Positions 35,488 to 43,867 of a stretch of DNA of 64,000 nt are shown here, in pieces. Position numbers and translations under genes: made by a program. The notes beneath the pieces are model-generated. The model saw nothing but the letters and a program-made list of their open reading frames with translations. It had not been told where the DNA came from and did no database searches. Origin of the DNA: Verrucomicrobiia bacterium (lineage in GTDB: Bacteria > Verrucomicrobiota > Verrucomicrobiia > Verrucomicrobiales > Akkermansiaceae); assembly GCA_030430455.1 (NCBI GenBank), contig JAUIJB010000005.1, positions 32,042 to 96,041 of the forward strand, in the 5' to 3' direction. Within the stretch, counting starts at the first letter, position 1; every line of letters starts with the position of its first letter.

Positions 35488-36153
35488 CTAGCGCCAGCTG
35501 CGGGTCAGCAGGGCTCCCGCCCGCTCCAGCACCGCGCCGTGGTCGTGGCGGGGTTCGATCTCCCCGACCGCCTCGTCGTCGATGTGGAATTCCGGGACCG
35601 CGATCCTGCCGCGCGGCTCGAGCCCGGCACGCAGCGGGTCCCGGCCCCAATCGAGGAAGCAGTCCGCGATCATCGAGACCATGCACTCCGGGCCGCAGCG
35701 ATCCGGATTCATGCAGGTCGTCAGCCGGTCGCGGTCGAAGCGCCCGCCCTTCGTCAGGTTGACCTCGAACACGTTGCCGAGGTCGCGGGTCGCGTCGAGC
35801 GCCGCCTGGCCGCCGAGGACGACCCCGCCCAGCGCCGCCAGCGCGCCGAGGACCTGCTCGTAGTCGTTGCGGCCGAGCCGGTCGGCCGGCCCCAGCGGGG
35901 CGGCCTCGAGGATGAACTCGCGGATCGGATGGTGACCGGCGAAGCAGCGGATGTCCTCGCAGTCGAAGGCACCGAAGGCGCCGTCGCGTTGCCGCAGGCG
36001 ACGATTCAGGTGCGCACAGATATCCCGCTGGAGGCGGGCCATTTCGCAGCCGCAGCTGGATGCCACGACGAGCGTGATGGGGGGAGAGGGACGCCTGCCC
36101 CAGTCGGCAAGCCTCCCGACCGCTTTCCGCACTCGGGATTCGGTCTTTTTCAT
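35488..36153 (-). CDS. Cysteine-rich hypothetical protein
   Basis: 221 residues, no signal peptide or TM helix. Nine cysteines are arranged CxC (34, 36), Cys46, C-x4-C (65, 70) and a C-terminal set at 147, 153, 157 and 165 (CMNPDRCGPEC then ADC). This grouping suggests metal or Fe-S binding, but no known spacing (4Fe-4S ferredoxin, radical SAM, zinc ribbon) fits. A conserved-looking segment EVNLTKGGRFDRDRLTT and HIDDEAVGEIEPRHDH follow. Not recognised. It is convergent with the mini-kinase gene and divergent from deoC, with 115 bases between starts. Codon use matches its neighbours. Confidence 0.6.
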   Translation of the reverse strand: MKKTESRVRKAVGRLADWGRRPSPPITLVVASSCGCEMARLQRDICAHLNRRLRQRDGAFGAFDCEDIRCFAGHHPIREFILEAAPLGPADRLGRNDYEQVLGALAALGGVVLGGQAALDATRDLGNVFEVNLTKGGRFDRDRLTTCMNPDRCGPECMVSMIADCFLDWGRDPLRAGLEPRGRIAVPEFHIDDEAVGEIEPRHDHGAVLERAGALLTRSWR

Positions 36154-36268
36154 GATCTATCATCGAAGCAGAAACGCCACAAAAAGGCAACCGGATCCGC
36201 CTCGCCGCTTTGTAATCCCCGGGGCTTTCCGGTTGCCTCCCGCAGCCGCCCCGAACCAGACTCCGGCC

Positions 36269-37198
36269 ATGATCCAGCGCCCTGCCCTGCTCCGGCTCCT
36301 CGACGAGGTCGGCACCGTCGATGCCGTCGGCGTCGAGGAAAGGGCGGCCAAGTTCGCCACCCGCAGCATCAAGCGGGAGTCGAAGCGGTTCGGCCTCCGC
36401 CTGGCCGCCTCGATGGTCGACCTGACCACCCTCGAGGGCAAGGACACCCCGGGCAAGGTCGCCTCGCTCTGCCGCAAGGCGCTGCGCGCCCACGACACCG
36501 TCGAGGTGCCGCCGGTGGCGGCCGTGTGCGTCTACCCGACGATGGTTCGCGCCGCGGTCGGCGCCCTCGCCGGCAGCTCGGTCCGGGTCGCCTCGGTGGC
36601 CACCGCCTTCCCCTCCGGCCAGGCGCCGATCAAGTCGCGCCTCGCCGAGGTCAAGGCGGCGGTGGCCGACGGTGCCGACGAGATCGACATGGTGATCCAG
36701 CGCGGCGCCTTCCTCGCCGGCGACCTCGTCCGCGTCCGCGACGAGATCGAGCGCGTTCGCGACGCCTGCGGCGAGGCGACCCTCAAGGTGATCCTCGAGA
36801 CCGGCGAGCTCGAGACCTACGACAACATCCGCGCCGCCTCCTTCCTCGCCATGCGGGTGCTGCGGCCCGGCGACTTCATCAAGACCAGCACCGGCAAGAC
36901 CTCCGCCAACGCCACCCTGGCCAACCACCAGGTGATGATCGAGGCGATCCGCGACCACTACCTCGCCAGCGGCACCGAGATCGCCATGAAGCCGGCCGGC
37001 GGCATCCGCAACGCGAAGGAGGCACTCCATTTCCTGGTCGCGGTCAAGGAGACCCTCGGCGACGCCTGGCTCAACAACCGCCGCTACCGCTTCGGCGCCT
37101 CCTCGCTGCTCAACGACCTGGTGCGCCAGCTCGTCAAGCAGGAGACCGGCGCCTACCAGGCCCCCTGGAACTTCACCGAGAATGCCGGCGGCTACTGA
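36269..37198 (+). CDS. deoC: Deoxyribose-phosphate aldolase
   Basis: 309 residues with a TIM-barrel class I aldolase pattern. The Schiff-base lysine is Lys205 in FIKTSTGK and the partner lysine is Lys241 in MKPAGGIRN; VCVYPTMVR and DEIDMVIQRGAFLAGD are the other family signatures. It splits 2-deoxyribose-5-phosphate into glyceraldehyde-3-phosphate and acetaldehyde. The N-terminal extension of about 35 residues makes it longer than the 220-residue bacterial form and like the Escherichia/animal type. The ALDH gene begins 34 bases downstream and can oxidise the acetaldehyde, so the operon has chemical logic. Confidence 0.96.
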   Translation: MIQRPALLRLLDEVGTVDAVGVEERAAKFATRSIKRESKRFGLRLAASMVDLTTLEGKDTPGKVASLCRKALRAHDTVEVPPVAAVCVYPTMVRAAVGALAGSSVRVASVATAFPSGQAPIKSRLAEVKAAVADGADEIDMVIQRGAFLAGDLVRVRDEIERVRDACGEATLKVILETGELETYDNIRAASFLAMRVLRPGDFIKTSTGKTSANATLANHQVMIEAIRDHYLASGTEIAMKPAGGIRNAKEALHFLVAVKETLGDAWLNNRRYRFGASSLLNDLVRQLVKQETGAYQAPWNFTENAGGY

Positions 37199-37232
37199 AT
37201 CCCGTCTGAAATCCTCCCCCGACCCCATTTCC

Positions 37233-38813
37233 ATGGCTCCCAAATCAAAGAAGGCAAAGAACGCGAAAAAGGCGAAGAACGCGGACAATTCGAAGACACC
37301 GAAGGATGCCGACAAGGGCGGCAAGGGCGATCGTGGCCAGGCCGCGGCCGCCCGCAAGCCGGCGCGCGAGCTCCTGTTCGGTGACCTGTGGGAATTCGAC
37401 CCCGCCCCCGAATCGGCCGATCCCCGGATCGAGGAGAGCTACGGACTGTTCATCAACGGGCGCTTCAGCGCGCCGAAGAGCCGCAAGCACTTCACCAGCG
37501 TCAGCCCGCGCGACGGCGCCGCCCTGAGCCGCATCGCCAGTGCCGGCAAGGCCGACGTCAACGCCGCCTACCTCGCCGCCGCCCGCGCCTTTGCGAAGTG
37601 GAGCCAGCTGCCCGGGCGCGAGCGCGGCAAGTTCCTGTTCCGCATCGCCCGCCTGCTGCAGGACCGCTCGCGCGAGTTCGCCGTGGCCGAGACGCTCGAC
37701 GGCGGCAAGCCGATCAAGGAGTCGCGCGACTTCGACCTGCCGATGGCCGCGGCGCACTTCTTCTACCACGCCGGCTGGGCCGACAAGCTCGACTACCTCG
37801 CCCCCGGCCGACGCTGCGAGCCGCTCGGCGTCGTCGGCCAGGTCATCCCGTGGAACTTCCCGCTGCTGATGCTGGCCTGGAAGCTCGCCCCGGCCCTCGC
37901 CGCCGGCAACACGGTCGTCCTCAAGCCGGCCGAGACCACCTCGATCACCGCCCTCAAGTTCGCCTCGATCCTGCAGGACGCCGGCCTGCCACCCGGCGTC
38001 GTCAACATCGTCACCGGGGCCGGCGACACGGGCGCCGAGGTCGTCAACCACCCGAAGGCCGCCAAGGTCGCCTTCACCGGCTCGACCGAGGTCGGCAAGC
38101 TCATCCAGCGGTCGCTCGCCGGCAGCGGCAAGCGCCTGACCCTCGAGCTCGGCGGCAAGGCCGCCAACATCGTCTTCGCCGACGCCCCGCTCGACCAGGC
38201 CGTCGAGGGCATCGTCAACGGCATCTTCTTCAACCAGGGCCACGTCTGCTGCGCCGGCTCGCGGCTGCTCGTCCAGGAGAGCATCGCCGGGCTCATCGTC
38301 GACAAGCTGCGCGACCGCCTCGCGGTGCTGCGCGTCGGCGACCCGCTCGACAAGAACACCGACGTCGGCGCGATCAACTCCGGCGAGCAGCTCGACAAAA
38401 TCCGCGAGCTCGTCCAAAGCGGCATCGACGAGGGCGCCGAGATCCACCAACCGAAGTGCCGGCTGCCGGAGAAGGGCTGGTACTTTCCGCCGACCCTGTT
38501 CTCGGGGGTCACCCAGAGCCACCGCATCGCCCGCGAGGAAATCTTCGGCCCGGTGCTCTCGATCCTCACCTTCCGCACCCCGGCGGAGGCCATCGAGAAG
38601 GCCAACAACACCGCCTACGGCCTGAGCGCCGGGGTGTGGACCGACAAGGGCTCGCGCATCCTCAAGATGGCCGCCGAGCTCAAGGCCGGCGTCGTCTGGG
38701 CCAACACCTACAACCGCTTCGACCCTTCCAGCCCCTTCGGCGGCTATAAAGAATCCGGCTTCGGCCGCGAAGGAGGGAAACACGGGCTGTTGGACTATTT
38801 GAAGCTCGGATAA
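37233..38813 (+). CDS. Aldehyde dehydrogenase (ALDH16-type catalytic unit)
   Basis: 526 residues. The first 45 are a Lys/Ala-rich, probably disordered extension (MAPKSKKAKNAKKAKNADNS). The ALDH fold follows with Rossmann motif FTGSTEVGK, general base Glu305 in LELGGK and catalytic Cys339 in GHVCCAGSR; the C-terminus ends in FGGYKESGFGREGGKHGLLD. It oxidises an aldehyde with NAD(P)+; acetaldehyde from DeoC is the likely substrate. With the truncated ALDH-like gene 189 bases downstream, the pair resembles the two halves of an ALDH16 enzyme. An upstream in-frame ATG overlaps deoC; the chosen ATG lies just past its stop. Confidence 0.94.
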   Translation: MAPKSKKAKNAKKAKNADNSKTPKDADKGGKGDRGQAAAARKPARELLFGDLWEFDPAPESADPRIEESYGLFINGRFSAPKSRKHFTSVSPRDGAALSRIASAGKADVNAAYLAAARAFAKWSQLPGRERGKFLFRIARLLQDRSREFAVAETLDGGKPIKESRDFDLPMAAAHFFYHAGWADKLDYLAPGRRCEPLGVVGQVIPWNFPLLMLAWKLAPALAAGNTVVLKPAETTSITALKFASILQDAGLPPGVVNIVTGAGDTGAEVVNHPKAAKVAFTGSTEVGKLIQRSLAGSGKRLTLELGGKAANIVFADAPLDQAVEGIVNGIFFNQGHVCCAGSRLLVQESIAGLIVDKLRDRLAVLRVGDPLDKNTDVGAINSGEQLDKIRELVQSGIDEGAEIHQPKCRLPEKGWYFPPTLFSGVTQSHRIAREEIFGPVLSILTFRTPAEAIEKANNTAYGLSAGVWTDKGSRILKMAAELKAGVVWANTYNRFDPSSPFGGYKESGFGREGGKHGLLDYLKLG

Positions 38814-38832
38814 CTGGCACCGCCGAGTGCCG

Positions 38833-38981
38833 AGTAAAAAGTAGAAAGTAAAAAGTGAAATGCCCCTGAACGCCGCCCACACTTCCGCTTCGATCCACCC
38901 AGCAGACGAAGACACCTCACGTCGATACTGACCATCGTCACTCACCGCCTCGAAACCACTTTTTCCTTTTTACTTTTCACT
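38833..38981. repeat. Inverted pair of AAAAGT-rich tracts
   Basis: GTAAAAAGTAGAAAGTAAAA (from 38835) on one side and CTTTTTCCTTTTTACTTTTC (from 38959) on the other: purine-rich tracts built of AAAAGT units in opposite orientation, about 100 bases apart, between the two ALDH genes. They could pair in the operon mRNA. Slippage-prone simple sequence is the alternative. Confidence 0.55.
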
Positions 38982-39002
38982 CCGCCGCAGGCGGAAACAG
39001 CC

Positions 39003-39872
39003 ATGCTCACCATCACCAAGACCCCGAAATGCTACGTCGGTGGCAAGTTCATCCGCTCGGAGAGCGGCGCGGTCTATCCGGTCCACGACGCCTCGGGCGG
39101 GTTCCTCGCCAACATCCCGTCGTGCTCGCGCAAGGACCTGCGCAATGCCGTCGAGGCCGCCGCCAAGGCCGGCCCGGGCTGGGCCGCGCGCAGCCCCTAC
39201 AACCGCGCCCAGATCCTCTACCGCCTCGGCGAGATGCTCGAGTCGCGCGCCGATGAGATGGCCGCCGCGCTGGCCTGCGGGGAGCAGCGGGCTTCCGCCG
39301 GCAGCGGACCGGGCGCCGCCGACGAGGTTCGCGCGAGCATCGGGCGCATCGTCCACTTCGCCGGCTGGGCCGACAAATACGAGCAGGTCCTCGGCAGCGT
39401 GAACCCGGTGGCCTCGCCCCACTTCAACTTCACCGTCACCGAGCCGATGGGCATCGTCGCCGTGCTCGCCCCCGAGGAGGCGCCGCTGCTCGCCCTGCTG
39501 ACGCTCATCCTGCCCGCCATCACCAGCGGCAACGCGGTCGTCGCACTGGCCTCGGAGTCGCGCCCGGACGCCGCCATCCTGCTCGGCGAGATCCTCGCCG
39601 TCTCCGACCTGCCCGGCGGCGTGGTCAACCTGCTGACCGGCAGCCGCGAGGGCCTGATCGACACCTTCGCCACCCACGAGCACCTGCGCGCCGTGACCGC
39701 CAGCGCCACCCGCGCCGAGGCGACCACCCTGCAGCAGGGCGCCGCCGAGTCGGTCAAGCGGGTCGTCCTCCACGATCCCGCGACCGACTGGCTCGCCGCC
39801 GACCACGAGTCGCCCTGGCCGATCCGCGACTTCGTCGAGGCCAAGACCGTGTGGCACCCGATCGGGGCTTGA
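39003..39872 (+). CDS. Truncated ALDH-like protein without catalytic domain (ALDH16 C-terminal-type partner)
   Basis: 289 residues covering only the N-terminal, NAD-binding half of the ALDH fold: SGAVYPVHDASGGFLANIPS, NRAQILYRLGEMLESRADEM, VTEPMGIVAVLAPEEAPLLA and VVNLLTGSREGL. The region equivalent to the Rossmann GSTEVGK is degenerate (TASATRAEATTL), and the catalytic Glu and Cys are absent. It ends SPWPIRDFVEAKTVWHPIGA, an ordered-looking natural end, not a frameshift. This layout matches the second, non-catalytic domain of ALDH16 proteins, here as a separate gene. Probable role: structural partner of the upstream ALDH (inference). A repeat element begins right after it. Confidence 0.85.
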   Translation: MLTITKTPKCYVGGKFIRSESGAVYPVHDASGGFLANIPSCSRKDLRNAVEAAAKAGPGWAARSPYNRAQILYRLGEMLESRADEMAAALACGEQRASAGSGPGAADEVRASIGRIVHFAGWADKYEQVLGSVNPVASPHFNFTVTEPMGIVAVLAPEEAPLLALLTLILPAITSGNAVVALASESRPDAAILLGEILAVSDLPGGVVNLLTGSREGLIDTFATHEHLRAVTASATRAEATTLQQGAAESVKRVVLHDPATDWLAADHESPWPIRDFVEAKTVWHPIGA

Positions 39873-39887
39873 GGGGGGGGCGATTGG

Positions 39888-40285
39888 CGGTTCGGACCGG
39901 CTGGAAAGCACGGGTTGGGTGGTGAGCGGCTGGGAAGTGCTGGTGTCGTGAGGCGTGTTGGCGGTTCGGACCGGCTGGGAAGTGCTGGCTGGGCGATGAG
40001 CGGCTGTGGAGAGGTGGCGGAGCACAAGAAATAAGACCTATGGGTCCAATGGGACCTATATGGCGTGAGGCTGCGCCTCACCCCTGTAGTTGGGGCGGCT
40101 CCGGAAGGTGAGGTCCCGCCCCACCCATCTTCGCAGCGCCAGGGCCGACACTGCGGAGCTCACGAGGTGCTCCCATAGGTCCTATAGGACCCATCCGACC
40201 TATTTCTTGCGCTCCGCCACCTCACCCCAGCCGCTGGCTTGCCCTGGCAGCGCTTTCCACCCGCCCGCCGCCGCCACCGGTGCGA
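39888..40285. repeat. Inverted-arm dispersed element, copy 2
   Basis: Same element as at 13711-14125, with the core reverse-complemented. Left: two tandem units with GGCGGTTCGGACCGGCTGG (39893 and 39959). Then ACCTATGGGTCCAATGGGAC (about 40034), the core (about 40058-40170; GTGAGGCTGCGCCTCACC ... CATCTTCGCAGCGCCAGGGC), CATAGGTCCTATAGGACCCA (about 40172), and a right arm that continues into the last codons of rnhB. Tandem arm units, CCTATAGG oligomers and core are all conserved between copies. Confidence 0.8.
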
Positions 40286-40865
40286 ACGACCGGCGGTGGA
40301 TCGGACAGGGCCCCAGCCGGCTCAGCGCCTCGAGGTGCAGCTTGGTGCCGTAGCCCTTGTGCTTGTCGAAGCCATAGCCGGGATGCGCCTCGGCATACCC
40401 GAGCATCCGGCGGTCCCGCGCGACCTTGGCGAGGATGCTCGCCGCGGCGATCGACAGCGACTTGCCGTCCCCCTTGACCACCCCGTCATGCGGCCAGCGG
40501 AAGCCGGGAACCGCCAGGCCGTCGACGAGGCAGTGGTCGACCGCCACGCCCAGCCCCTCGACCGCACGGGCCATCGCGGCATGGGTAGCGCGGAGGATGT
40601 TGATCCGGTCGATCTCCTCGACCTCGGCGAAGGCCAGCGACCAGCGCAGGTCGTCACGGGCAGTCAGCTCCTCGAAGAGCAACTCCCGCTTCCGCGCGCT
40701 CAGCTTCTTCGAGTCGTCGAGCCCCGGACACTTGAAGGCCGCCGGCAGCACGACGGCTGCGGCGGCCACGGGACCCGCCAGGGGGCCCCTTCCGGCCTCG
40801 TCCACGCCCGCGACCATGCGCAATCCACGGGCGCGGCAGGCCGCTTCGAGACGGTCGTCAGGCAC
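40200..40865 (-). CDS. rnhB: Ribonuclease HII
   Basis: 221 residues from a GTG start (40865), 8 bases after the CAP-gene stop; an internal ATG at 40817 is the alternative. The catalytic set is clear: Asp22 and Glu23 in GVDEAGRGPLAGP, LDDSKKLSARKR, HCLVDG, and SIAAASILAKVARDR, then GYGFDKHKGYGTKLHLEAL. It removes RNA from RNA-DNA hybrids and single ribonucleotides from DNA. After the normal family end (PIHRRSFAPV) the last 20 or so residues, ending GWGEVAERKK, and the stop codon itself are encoded by the right arm of the dispersed repeat. The extension is probably a neutral tail. Confidence 0.93.
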   Translation of the reverse strand: MPDDRLEAACRARGLRMVAGVDEAGRGPLAGPVAAAAVVLPAAFKCPGLDDSKKLSARKRELLFEELTARDDLRWSLAFAEVEEIDRINILRATHAAMARAVEGLGVAVDHCLVDGLAVPGFRWPHDGVVKGDGKSLSIAAASILAKVARDRRMLGYAEAHPGYGFDKHKGYGTKLHLEALSRLGPCPIHRRSFAPVAAAGGWKALPGQASGWGEVAERKK

Positions 40866-40873
40866 GCGGCCAT

Positions 40874-41497
40874 TCAGAACTGACGGAAGCGGTCCGTCAA
40901 AGCCATCTGGCTCATGCCCTGGAGACCGAAGATCTGCGTCGCGTAGACCGTGCCGTCCGGCGCCACGTGGACGCCGATGCCGGTCGCGTTCCAGTCCTGC
41001 TTGAGGTTGTAGTTGTGGTCGCTCGACTTCTTCCACGCCTGCAGCAGCTGCGAGGAGACGTCGCCCTGGATCACGCCACCGGCGACGTTCTCGGCCAGCG
41101 ATGCCATGCCGTAGCGCTGCTCGGCGAGGAAGGCGCGCTCCTCGAAGCCGTAGTGCGAGATGATCTCGGACCCGAGCGTGAACTTGCCCTTGTTGCGGGC
41201 CATGAACTCACAGTGCTCCTGGGCCAGGCGGTCCAGGCCGCGGTGGCGGGGAATCGGCTTCCTGCCGATCGAGCGGCGGTAGTTGTCGATCGACGAGTCG
41301 AGGTCCTTCACGAGCCGCGACTTGCTCGCCGAGGACTTCGAAGGCGTGTCCTCGGCGCCCGATGCCTGGCTGGAGGACATCGAAACCTTGGTCTTGGTTC
41401 CCGGGCTGGAAGAGGTGACATCAAGGTCGGAGGCGCACGAGGTAAGGAACAACGCGGCGCCGGCGACCAACAGGTGGGACAGTTGGTTGGCTTTCAT
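40874..41497 (-). CDS. CAP-domain (SCP-like) lipoprotein
   Basis: 207 residues. The signal peptide ends in lipobox LFLTSC (Cys21), then a Ser-rich linker to about residue 60. The CAP domain covers 65-200: LDRLAQEHCEFMARNKGKF, SHYGFEERAFL, LAENVAGGV, LLQAWKKSSDHNYNLKQDWN and TGIGVHVAPDGTVYATQIFG, which supply the conserved His and Glu of the CAP cavity. Bacterial CAP proteins are secreted or envelope proteins of mostly unknown biochemical function. rnhB follows 8 bases after its stop. A palindrome like that upstream of the Verru_Chthon A gene sits about 120 bases before its start. Confidence 0.9.
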   Translation of the reverse strand: MKANQLSHLLVAGAALFLTSCASDLDVTSSSPGTKTKVSMSSSQASGAEDTPSKSSASKSRLVKDLDSSIDNYRRSIGRKPIPRHRGLDRLAQEHCEFMARNKGKFTLGSEIISHYGFEERAFLAEQRYGMASLAENVAGGVIQGDVSSQLLQAWKKSSDHNYNLKQDWNATGIGVHVAPDGTVYATQIFGLQGMSQMALTDRFRQF

Positions 41498-41615
41498 GTG
41501 GGTGGGACAGCGCCGTCCTTATCGCACAGCCCTCCCAATTCGTAAACTTTTGATGATATTTTGACTGATTTTGAGGTCAGGTGGCCGAAATTTTGAGTAT
41601 AATCTGATTGAAATC

Positions 41616-41631
41616 CTACGGAAACACGTAG
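41616..41631. promoter_or_regulatory. CTACG-N6-CGTAG palindrome, second copy
   Basis: CTACGGAAACACGTAG, extended by one further matching pair on each side (CC...GG) and more weakly beyond. It lies 119 bases upstream of the CAP-domain gene start on the same side and at a similar distance as the 3559 site to its gene. The surrounding DNA is AT-rich (TTTTGATGATATTTTGACTG), consistent with a promoter region. Confidence 0.4.
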
Positions 41632-41706
41632 GATCCTGGCCCTTTTCCCGCCCAAGCCCTCAGCTCATCCAAGCCGCCAGCCCAGAATCCGCTCCCACCG
41701 CGGACC

Positions 41707-41756
41707 GCGCGACCCTCCTGGCCTCCGTAGCCTTTTGGCGAAGGAGGCAGTCGCGC
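41707..41756. repeat. Dispersed hairpin repeat
   Basis: Outer stem GCGCGAC (41707-41713) with GTCGCGC (41750-41756); inner stem GCCTCC (41721-41726) with GGAGGC (41743-41748) around GTAGCCTTTTGGCGAA. It lies just downstream of the topoisomerase stop codon. No T-tract. It looks like an intergenic palindromic repeat rather than a terminator. The rest of 41498-41792 holds the palindrome above and no gene. Confidence 0.55.
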
Positions 41757-41792
41757 CCGGCCCCTTCCTTTCCCCGCTCCCCGCTCTCCGCT

Positions 41793-43772
41793 CTACACCC
41801 CGGCCTCGGGGTCGTAGTCCTTCGGCGCGCGGACGATGCGGTCGACGGCGTGCTTGGTGAGGATGTTGCCCTTGCTCCCCCGCCCCTTGACCGCCAGTTC
41901 GGCGAAGTGGAAGGGCCGGCTGAGGTTGCGCAGCCGCAGCGCCGGCTTGAGGTGGATCAGCAGCATCTGGTCGTCGCTCTCCTTCTCGCTGCCGTGCACC
42001 GCGAAGTAGAGCACCCGGGTTCCCTTGCTGCCCTTGGTCAGCGCGTAGACCTTGTCGCGGGTCACCCCGCCGACGCGGAAGCGCTTGGCCAGGATCGGCC
42101 CGTCGCGGCCGTCGCGGTAGATCATCGAGTAGACCAGGTCCTCGTCCTTGCGGAACACCGCGACATGCACCGGGCGGGCGCCGACGAAGACCTTGTTGGC
42201 CACCTTGACCACCCGCATCTCGCCGTCCTGCGAGAAGGCGATCACGTCGTCGAGCACCGAGCACCTGCCGATCGCCTCCTCCTTCTTCAGGGTGGTCCCG
42301 GCGAAGCCGTTCTTGCGGTCGACGTAGAGCGTCTCGGTCGCGGCGACCACCTGGGTCCGGTCGACCTTCTCGAAGGACGCCAGCTCGGTCCGTCTCTCAC
42401 GACCCTTGCCGTACTTCTTCCGGAGGTCCTCGAACCAGCGAACCGAGTAGCGGGTCAGGTTGCGCAGGTCCTTCTCGGTCCCGGCGATGGCATCCTCGAG
42501 CGCCTTGATCTCCTCGTCGGCCTTGAAGGAGTCGTACTTCGAGATCCGCTTGATCCTGATCTCGGTCAGGCGGACGATGTCCTCCTCGGTGACCTCGCGC
42601 TTGAGCAGCTTCTTGAAGGGCTTGAGGCCGTCGTCGATGGCCTTGATGACCGCCTCCCAAGTCTCGCACTCCTCGATGTCGCGGTAGATGCGGTTCTCGA
42701 TGAAGATCTTCTCCAGCGAGCTGAAGTGCCACTTCTCGCCCAGCTCGGCGAGGCGGATCTCCAGCTCCAGCTTGAGCAGCTCGCGCGTCTGCAGGGCGTT
42801 GCGCCGCAGGATCTCGCTGACACCGAGGAACTGCGGCTTGCCGTCGACGATCACGCAGGCGTTCGGCGAGATGCTCATCTCGCAGTCGGTGAAGGCGAAC
42901 AGCGCGTCGCGGGTGTTCTCGGCGTCGACGCCCGAGGGCAGGTGGACGAAGATGTCGGCGTGCTCCGCGGTGTTGTCCTCGATGCGGGCGATCTTGATCT
43001 TGCCCTTGTCGGCGGCGCTGACGATCGACTCCATCAGGCCCGTGGTCGTCGTGCCGAAGGGCACCTCGGTGATGCGCAGGAGGTTCTTCTTGGAGACCTC
43101 GACCGTGGCGCGCACCCGCAGGCGCCCGCCGCGCAGGCCGTCGCGGTACTCCGAGGCATCCATCCGCCCGCCGGTCGGGAAGTCGGGAAGCAGCTCGAAA
43201 GGCTGCTTGCGCAGCGCGGCGATGCTGGCGTCGATGAGCTCGAGGAAGTTGTGCGGCAGGATCTTGCAGGCCAGCCCGACGGCGATGCCCTCGGCGCCCT
43301 GGGCGAGCAGCAGCGGGAACTTCGCCGGCAGCACCACCGGCTCTTTGTTGCGGCCGTCGTAGCTCGGGGTCCACTCGGTGGTCTTCGGGTTGAAGGCGAC
43401 CTCGAGGGCGAACTTCGTGAGCCGCGCCTCGATGTAGCGCGGCGCCGCCGCGCCGTCGCCGGTCAGCGTGTTGCCCCAGTTCCCCTGGGTGTCGATGAGC
43501 AGGTCCTTCTGGCCCATGTTGACGATCGCCGCGCCGATCGCGGCGTCGCCGTGGGGGTGGTACTTCATCGTGTTGCCGATGATGTTGGCCACCTTGTTGA
43601 AGCGCCCGTCGTCGAGCTCCTTCATCGAGTGCAGGATGCGCCGCTGGACCGGCTTGAAGCCGTCGAGCAGGTGGGGCACCGCCCGCTCGAGGATCACGTA
43701 GCTGGCGTAGTCGAGGAAGTAGTCCGAATACATCCCGCCGAGGGAGGCGTGCTGGTCGGGGTCGTGACTCAT
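41793..43772 (-). CDS. Type IIA topoisomerase subunit A (topoisomerase IV / gyrase A)
   Basis: 659 residues from MSHDPDQHASLGG. The breakage-reunion domain is intact: DGFKPVQRRILHSMKELDDG, NIIGNTMKYHPHGDAAIGAA, GNWGNTLTGDGAAAPRY with Arg112 and catalytic Tyr113, and EARLTKFALEV. The tower and coiled-coil follow (about 350-480), then a reduced beta-pinwheel. It is shorter than GyrA (about 850) and resembles the topoisomerase IV A subunits of Bacteroidetes-like lineages, so ParC is the more likely role; the B subunit is not in the window. It cuts and religates double-stranded DNA to decatenate chromosomes. Divergent from the GH106-like gene. Confidence 0.95.
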   Translation of the reverse strand: MSHDPDQHASLGGMYSDYFLDYASYVILERAVPHLLDGFKPVQRRILHSMKELDDGRFNKVANIIGNTMKYHPHGDAAIGAAIVNMGQKDLLIDTQGNWGNTLTGDGAAAPRYIEARLTKFALEVAFNPKTTEWTPSYDGRNKEPVVLPAKFPLLLAQGAEGIAVGLACKILPHNFLELIDASIAALRKQPFELLPDFPTGGRMDASEYRDGLRGGRLRVRATVEVSKKNLLRITEVPFGTTTTGLMESIVSAADKGKIKIARIEDNTAEHADIFVHLPSGVDAENTRDALFAFTDCEMSISPNACVIVDGKPQFLGVSEILRRNALQTRELLKLELEIRLAELGEKWHFSSLEKIFIENRIYRDIEECETWEAVIKAIDDGLKPFKKLLKREVTEEDIVRLTEIRIKRISKYDSFKADEEIKALEDAIAGTEKDLRNLTRYSVRWFEDLRKKYGKGRERRTELASFEKVDRTQVVAATETLYVDRKNGFAGTTLKKEEAIGRCSVLDDVIAFSQDGEMRVVKVANKVFVGARPVHVAVFRKDEDLVYSMIYRDGRDGPILAKRFRVGGVTRDKVYALTKGSKGTRVLYFAVHGSEKESDDQMLLIHLKPALRLRNLSRPFHFAELAVKGRGSKGNILTKHAVDRIVRAPKDYDPEAGV

Positions 43773-43867
43773 TCCGGGGGCAATGCTTAGGATATCCGAA
43801 GCACTGAGCAAGCCCCAAGCGAGCTGTTTCCTTTCCTTTTCGGGGCATTCCGGCATCAACGGGGCCC

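Noticed and set aside
39003..39872. Pseudogene of an aldehyde dehydrogenase
   Set aside because: No frameshift or internal stop; it ends in an ordered C-terminus, keeps strong codon bias and fits the non-catalytic ALDH16 domain, so a functional partner protein is more likely.
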